From assembly GCA_022848825.1 (NCBI GenBank), contig JAJISH010000213.1:1-8218 (forward strand): a DNA stretch of 8,218 nucleotides, written 5' to 3'. Below the pieces are notes generated by a model, which saw nothing but the letters and a program-made list of their open reading frames with translations, had not been told where the DNA came from and searched no databases. This stretch comes from Thermoplasmatota archaeon. Its GTDB lineage: Archaea > Thermoplasmatota > Thermoplasmata > RBG-16-68-12 > JAGMCJ01. Shown piece after piece: positions 5,474 through 8,218 of the stretch. The position numbers were made by a program, and so were the translations under genes. The number at the start of each line of letters is the position of its first letter. The stretch's first letter is position 1.

Positions 5474-6034
5474 TCACTTTTCTGAAATCCCATCGTTCTC
5501 ACCTCCTAGGTCCTCTAGCACTCGGACGAGGTTCGTTGAACCGTGCCTCTCCCTGACGATCAGACCTTTCCTCTCCAACTTGTCGAGCAGCCTCGTCACC
5601 TTGGCCCTCGAGAAGCCCGCTCGATACACCAGGTCCTTCTGAAGTATCTGACCACCCGCGTCGAAGATCTGCCTCAGCATTCTGCGCTCGTCCCCTTGGA
5701 GGAGCCTCAGCGCCAGATCCCGCATTTCCGGTGTCCAGTTCTCCTTATTCTGAAGGGGAGTCATCGGGATGTAGGCTGCCACGGGCCTCTCGACACCGCG
5801 GGGCTGAGAAATGGCTAGGACGATAAGGATGACAAGGACAACTCCACCTAGGACCACGAAAGACATGCCCATGGGAAATGACAGTCCCATGCCGTGATGG
5901 CTCCACATGTCTTCGGTCATGCCCCCAGCGTCCCACAGGGTCAACGTGATGCCAACTATCAGGATGATGGCTCCAGCCACGAGCCCGGCAAGGATCAGGC
6001 TGTTTCTATCACTCGATTCCGTCAACGCACTCAC
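5474..6034 (-). CDS. membrane-tethered winged-helix regulator with Met/His-rich external loop
   Basis: 186 residues from a GTG start. TM1 covers 12-34 and TM2 about 58-76. The loop between them (35-57) has M39, M43, H46, H47, M49, M55 and M57. The short N-terminus (a few charged residues) and the basic stretch after TM2 (PRGVERP) put both ends inside and the loop outside. Residues 100-172 form a winged helix: EMRDLALRLLQGDERRMLRQI, then QKDLVYRAGFSRAKVTRLLDKLE and a wing KGLIVRERHGSTNLV. This is MarR-like, of the kind found in many archaeal membrane HTH proteins. The design suggests a one-component sensor that reads metal outside and binds DNA inside. The GTG start overlaps the FTR1 stop (TCAC, 6031-6034), so it is translationally coupled to the permease. 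Which promoters it controls is unknown. The fold is clear; the sensing role is inferred. Confidence 0.8.
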   Translation of the reverse strand: MSALTESSDRNSLILAGLVAGAIILIVGITLTLWDAGGMTEDMWSHHGMGLSFPMGMSFVVLGGVVLVILIVLAISQPRGVERPVAAYIPMTPLQNKENWTPEMRDLALRLLQGDERRMLRQIFDAGGQILQKDLVYRAGFSRAKVTRLLDKLERKGLIVRERHGSTNLVRVLEDLGGENDGISEK

Positions 6035-6984
6035 CTCTCCACTCTCCCTCGGGCGGTCGCTTCATCTAGCCGCATATCGTCACCAGGAACCGCTGCCATC
6101 CGACCCTTTCTCAATGGCAATCTGACTTTGGCCCCCATCGCGCGAAGCACGCGCTTCACAGTCTCCGCGTTTGTGAGGAGCAGGTATCCCGAGATTACTA
6201 TCCAATACGAGGCGTAGGCGACGACCTCGGTCAAGGATGGGTTTCCGTTGTATCCCAAGAGGGACTTCATGATCCCGCCTATTGCTCCCTTCTCGTGGAG
6301 TAGCGGATAGCTTCCGTCTGGGTTCTGCGAGGGGTTGATGTTCCACACTTCATTCACCACAGGCGGAACGACCCCAGCCTCGTTGAACTCGTGGACCGCG
6401 GTCGCAGTGAGGCCAGCAGCGAAGACGATCAGGAGGACTCCTGTGACTGTGAAGAACTTCTTGATGTCCAGCCTCTCGATTCCCTTCATCAGGAGGACGA
6501 GGAGGAGAAGGACGACAGCGAGTCCGGCAACTAAGCCTAGAATGGTTGCCGCGCTATCAGACAAAGCCAGCGGGAAGAGGAAGAGCACCGTCTCAAGTCC
6601 CTCCCGCACGACGGCAATGAAGGATATCCCAAACACGGCGAAGACCTCACCTCTCGATACCCTGCTGTCCAGTTTGTTTTCGATTTCCCTCTTCAGCTCA
6701 GGTCCCTTCTTGGACATCCAAAAGATCATGATGGTCAAAACGCCCACCGCGAGTAGGGACGCTACTCCCTCGAAGATCTCCATCTGGGGACCTGAGAGCT
6801 GTCCTACCAGCATGAAGATGAGCAGGGCCGCAAGTATGCTGACGCCGATCGCCGATGCGGCGCCCAGAGTCAGGAATCTTGTGAGCGGGCCCTTGCCAAT
6901 CCTCCTCAGATATGCGAAGACTATGCCGACGATTAGGGCCGCTTCCAAACCTTCTCTCAGTACGAGCAGAAACTGAGCTATCAT
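6031..6984 (-). CDS. FTR1-family iron permease
   Basis: 317 residues with about seven TM helices. Two REGLE motifs, diagnostic of the FTR1/EfeU family, sit in TM1 (R10-E14) and TM4 (R127-E131), and the conserved FEG...VLTIMIFWM element lies at 71-90. The N-terminus MIAQFLLVLREGLEA is typical, which supports this start. A loop of about 45 residues near 200-245 (HEFNEAGVVPP...NINPSQNPDGSYP) faces outside. In known systems FTR1 moves ferric iron delivered by a partner oxidase (Fet3) or by periplasmic proteins (EfeO/EfeB). Neither partner is present here; the exported acidic His/Cys protein downstream may substitute. It is the first gene of a minus-strand unit, divergent from the TRASH regulator. 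The ribosome site is poor (GAGTGA), and a leaderless or short-leader transcript is possible. Confidence 0.93.
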   Translation of the reverse strand: MIAQFLLVLREGLEAALIVGIVFAYLRRIGKGPLTRFLTLGAASAIGVSILAALLIFMLVGQLSGPQMEIFEGVASLLAVGVLTIMIFWMSKKGPELKREIENKLDSRVSRGEVFAVFGISFIAVVREGLETVLFLFPLALSDSAATILGLVAGLAVVLLLLVLLMKGIERLDIKKFFTVTGVLLIVFAAGLTATAVHEFNEAGVVPPVVNEVWNINPSQNPDGSYPLLHEKGAIGGIMKSLLGYNGNPSLTEVVAYASYWIVISGYLLLTNAETVKRVLRAMGAKVRLPLRKGRMAAVPGDDMRLDEATARGRVER

Positions 6985-6999
6985 TGAGATTCACTCTCA

Positions 7000-7043
7000 G
7001 GAAGTACGGAAAATACTGGGGAAAGCTAATCTATCCTACTTCC
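7000..7043. repeat. inverted repeat GGAAGTA...TACTTCC in the divergent promoter region
   Basis: A perfect 7-bp inverted pair, 7000-7006 and 7037-7043, spans the region where the FTR1 promoter should lie. On the minus strand GTATTTTC (about 7010-7017) is a possible TATA box 26-33 bases before the FTR1 ATG. It is a candidate operator for either regulator in the locus. A smaller TGAGA/TCTCA pair (6985-6999) sits directly before the FTR1 start codon. Confidence 0.4.
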
Positions 7044-7051
7044 CTCTCACG

Positions 7052-7084
7052 TTTGTAAGGGGATGCTACCACCTGCTTTACAAA
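7052..7084. repeat. inverted repeat TTTGTAA...TTACAAA next to the regulator's TATA box
   Basis: A perfect 7-bp inverted pair, 7052-7058 and 7078-7084, with arm centres 26 bases apart (between two and three helical turns). Its right arm touches the TATA-like element of the Lrp/TRASH gene. This placement suits an autoregulatory site for a dimeric or multimeric Lrp-type protein. Confidence 0.45.
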
Positions 7085-7092
7085 AGTATAAT
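7083..7092 (+). promoter_or_regulatory. TATA-like box of the Lrp/TRASH gene, probably leaderless transcript
   Basis: AAAGTATAAT is centred about 25 bases before ATG 7112, the normal archaeal TATA-to-start-site distance, and no ribosome site precedes the ATG. Together these suggest transcription begins at or next to the start codon. A second in-frame ATG lies at 7118. Confidence 0.5.
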
Positions 7093-7111
7093 AGGCGATT
7101 GACCTTACTCG

Positions 7112-7744
7112 ATGACAATGAAGCTCGACGAGACTGACGCGAGAATACTGAAGCATCTTCAGGAGGATGCCAGGATCTCTTTCAGGGAGCTTGGCAAGAC
7201 CATCGGTGTCAGCACTCCGACCGTGAGTTCGAGGGTCAAGGCTTTGGAGGAACGCGGAGTCATCAGAGGATACTCGGCACTGATCGATACGGAAGCGATC
7301 CAGGAGACCACCTCGATCGTCTCAGTAGAATGTCAGCCGAAGCACCTGGAGAAGCTGGCCAAGAGCCTTTCGGAGAAGGAGAATGTCCGCGAGGTCCTCG
7401 TCCTCAGCGGCTCCAAGCTCATGTGCAGACTGGTATCCGAAAGCGAAGCCACGATCAACAGCTTCCTTGCCTGGCTCGAGGGGCTGGAGGAGATCGACAG
7501 GTACTCCATCGACCGCGTTGTGAGGACGACGAAGAAGGAGCCCGATGCGGTCATCTCGGAAGGGATATCGATAGTCGTTCCCTGCTACCTGTGCAGGAAA
7601 CCCATCACTGACGATCCTGTCACGCTCAAGATGGACGGGAGAACCCACTATCTCTGCTGCGAGACCTGCTCGAAACTCTATCGGGAGAGATATGAGGAGC
7701 TGAAGAAGGGGATTCCACAGGAATCCGGGAAGCATCATTCCTAG
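7112..7744 (+). CDS. Lrp/AsnC-family regulator with C-terminal TRASH metal-sensing domain
   Basis: 210 residues in three domains. Residues 1-60 form the Lrp helix-turn-helix (LDETDARILKHLQEDARISF, then IGVSTPTVSSRVKALEERGVI). Residues 66-145 form the RAM ligand/oligomer domain (SIVSVECQPKH...VREVLVLSGSKLMC...). Residues 155-197 form a TRASH domain with C158, C161, C182, C183 and C186. C161-x20-C182-x3-C186 fits the published TRASH pattern C-x19-22-C-x3-C, and it ends with the usual SKLYRERYEEL helix. Lrp/TRASH proteins of Sulfolobus and Halobacterium respond to copper and control copper export genes. This gene instead sits back to back with an FTR1 permease gene, so it may sense iron, or copper in a copper-linked iron system. 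It probably controls the shared 6985-7111 region and itself. The last residues (GKHHS) add two His. Confidence 0.92.
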   Translation: MTMKLDETDARILKHLQEDARISFRELGKTIGVSTPTVSSRVKALEERGVIRGYSALIDTEAIQETTSIVSVECQPKHLEKLAKSLSEKENVREVLVLSGSKLMCRLVSESEATINSFLAWLEGLEEIDRYSIDRVVRTTKKEPDAVISEGISIVVPCYLCRKPITDDPVTLKMDGRTHYLCCETCSKLYRERYEELKKGIPQESGKHHS

Positions 7745-7795
7745 TCGAACGCGAAAGGTTTTAGGCGGGAGAGAGAATCTGGTGGCGGGGAGGTC

Positions 7796-8218
7796 ATGTT
7801 CAAGATAGGATGGTTCTCCACGGGAAGGGACCCAGCCGCGCGGGAGCTGCTCGTCGAAGCGCACGACAGGATTCAGGACGGGACGATACCGGGGGAGATA
7901 TCCTTCGTGTTCACCAACCGCGAGGACGGCGAGTTCGAGCAGAGCGACCTTTTCTTCGACCTCGTGAGGAGCTACGGATACCCGCTCATCCAGTTCTCCT
8001 CGAGCAAGTTCAAGCCGGAGATGAGGGCCGAGGGCAGGAAGGACGAGGGGATACTGAAGCGGTGGAGGAGGGAGTACGACCGGGAGATAGTGAAGCGCCT
8101 CGAGGGGCACGAGATGGACCTCGGCGTTCTGGCGGGCTACATGCTCATCGTCGGCGACGAGATGTGCAGGGTCTACGACATGATCAACCTCCACCCGGCC
8201 ACTCCGGACGGGCCAAAA
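7796..8218 (+). CDS. PurN-like formyltransferase, N-terminal part (3' truncated by window)
   Basis: 141 residues run off the right edge. The N-terminus MFKIGWFSTGRDPAARELL, the ISFVFTNREDGE motif, the LAGYMLIVG helix and the catalytic-type motif INLHPATPDGP (N131, H133) are those of the formyl-transferase fold. In PurN (phosphoribosylglycinamide formyltransferase) the matching Asn and His act with a downstream Asp, which lies outside the window. Long inserts near 75-105 differ from bacterial PurN and resemble archaeal homologs annotated as PurN-like, so substrate GAR is likely but unproven. A GGGGAGGT ribosome site ends just one base before ATG 7796, unusually close. The gene is not obviously linked to the metal locus; the 51-base gap from the regulator may hold a weak promoter (CGAAAGGTTTTAG, 7750-7764). 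Confidence 0.75.
   Translation, partial: MFKIGWFSTGRDPAARELLVEAHDRIQDGTIPGEISFVFTNREDGEFEQSDLFFDLVRSYGYPLIQFSSSKFKPEMRAEGRKDEGILKRWRREYDREIVKRLEGHEMDLGVLAGYMLIVGDEMCRVYDMINLHPATPDGPK

Noticed and set aside
7322..8194. Minus-strand open frame of 290 residues
   Set aside because: It runs across two well-supported plus-strand genes (Lrp/TRASH and PurN-like) and has no recognisable motifs. It arises from GC-rich codon use on the other strand.
1..8218. CRISPR array, tRNA, rRNA or insertion sequence
   Set aside because: No regularly spaced repeats, cloverleaf-like stretch, transposase motif or terminal inverted repeats were seen. The only direct repeat is the in-gene pair at 5094-5225.

Overview
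This window looks archaeal, most likely Euryarchaeota in the broad sense, possibly a Thermoplasmata-type lineage. The phylum is a weak inference. The evidence is an Lrp/AsnC regulator with a C-terminal TRASH metal domain, an archaeal-style PurN-like formyltransferase, AT-rich TATA-like boxes placed so close to start codons that leaderless transcripts are likely, GGAGGT-type ribosome sites elsewhere, heavy AGG/AGA arginine use, and small membrane proteins starting with a C2H2-type zinc knuckle. Genes are tightly packed, with several 4-nt start/stop overlaps, and no gene-free stretch exceeds 300 bases.

Layout. (1) 1-81 (+): the last 26 codons of an unknown protein with a C-terminal membrane anchor. 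(2) 219-2134 (+): a coupled pair, a thioredoxin-reductase-like flavoprotein that lacks the redox CxxC, then an RlmN/Cfr-like radical SAM enzyme. The latter keeps the methyl-carrying Cys (C291) but has Ile where RlmN has its resolving Cys118. (3) 4775-2119 (-): a probable extracytoplasmic thiol or metal redox cluster. It holds a zinc-finger/TM/DUF1573 protein, a fusion of a DUF411-like CGEC domain to a CcdA/DsbD membrane domain (coupled to it), and a second zinc-finger/TM/DUF1573 paralog. (4) 6984-5012 (-): a metal-uptake unit made of an FTR1-type iron permease, a coupled two-TM membrane-tethered winged-helix regulator with a Met/His-rich external loop, and a small exported protein extremely rich in Glu, His, Cys and Met. 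(5) 7112-7744 (+), divergent from FTR1: the Lrp/TRASH regulator. (6) 7796-8218 (+): a PurN-like formyltransferase, cut by the window edge.

How they may work together (inference). The 5012-7744 block reads as one metal-homeostasis locus with two different candidate metal sensors, one cytosolic (TRASH) and one membrane-tethered with its ligand loop outside, around a permease and an exported metal buffer. The adjoining 2119-4775 block offers a CcdA electron conduit to outward-facing CxxC and CxC proteins, and its DUF411-like domain belongs to a family often linked to copper. The two blocks may serve a shared metal/thiol function at the cell surface. The metal (Fe or Cu) cannot be decided from the sequence. 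This combined locus is the best candidate in the window for an undescribed system; the odd radical SAM/flavoprotein pair is the second.
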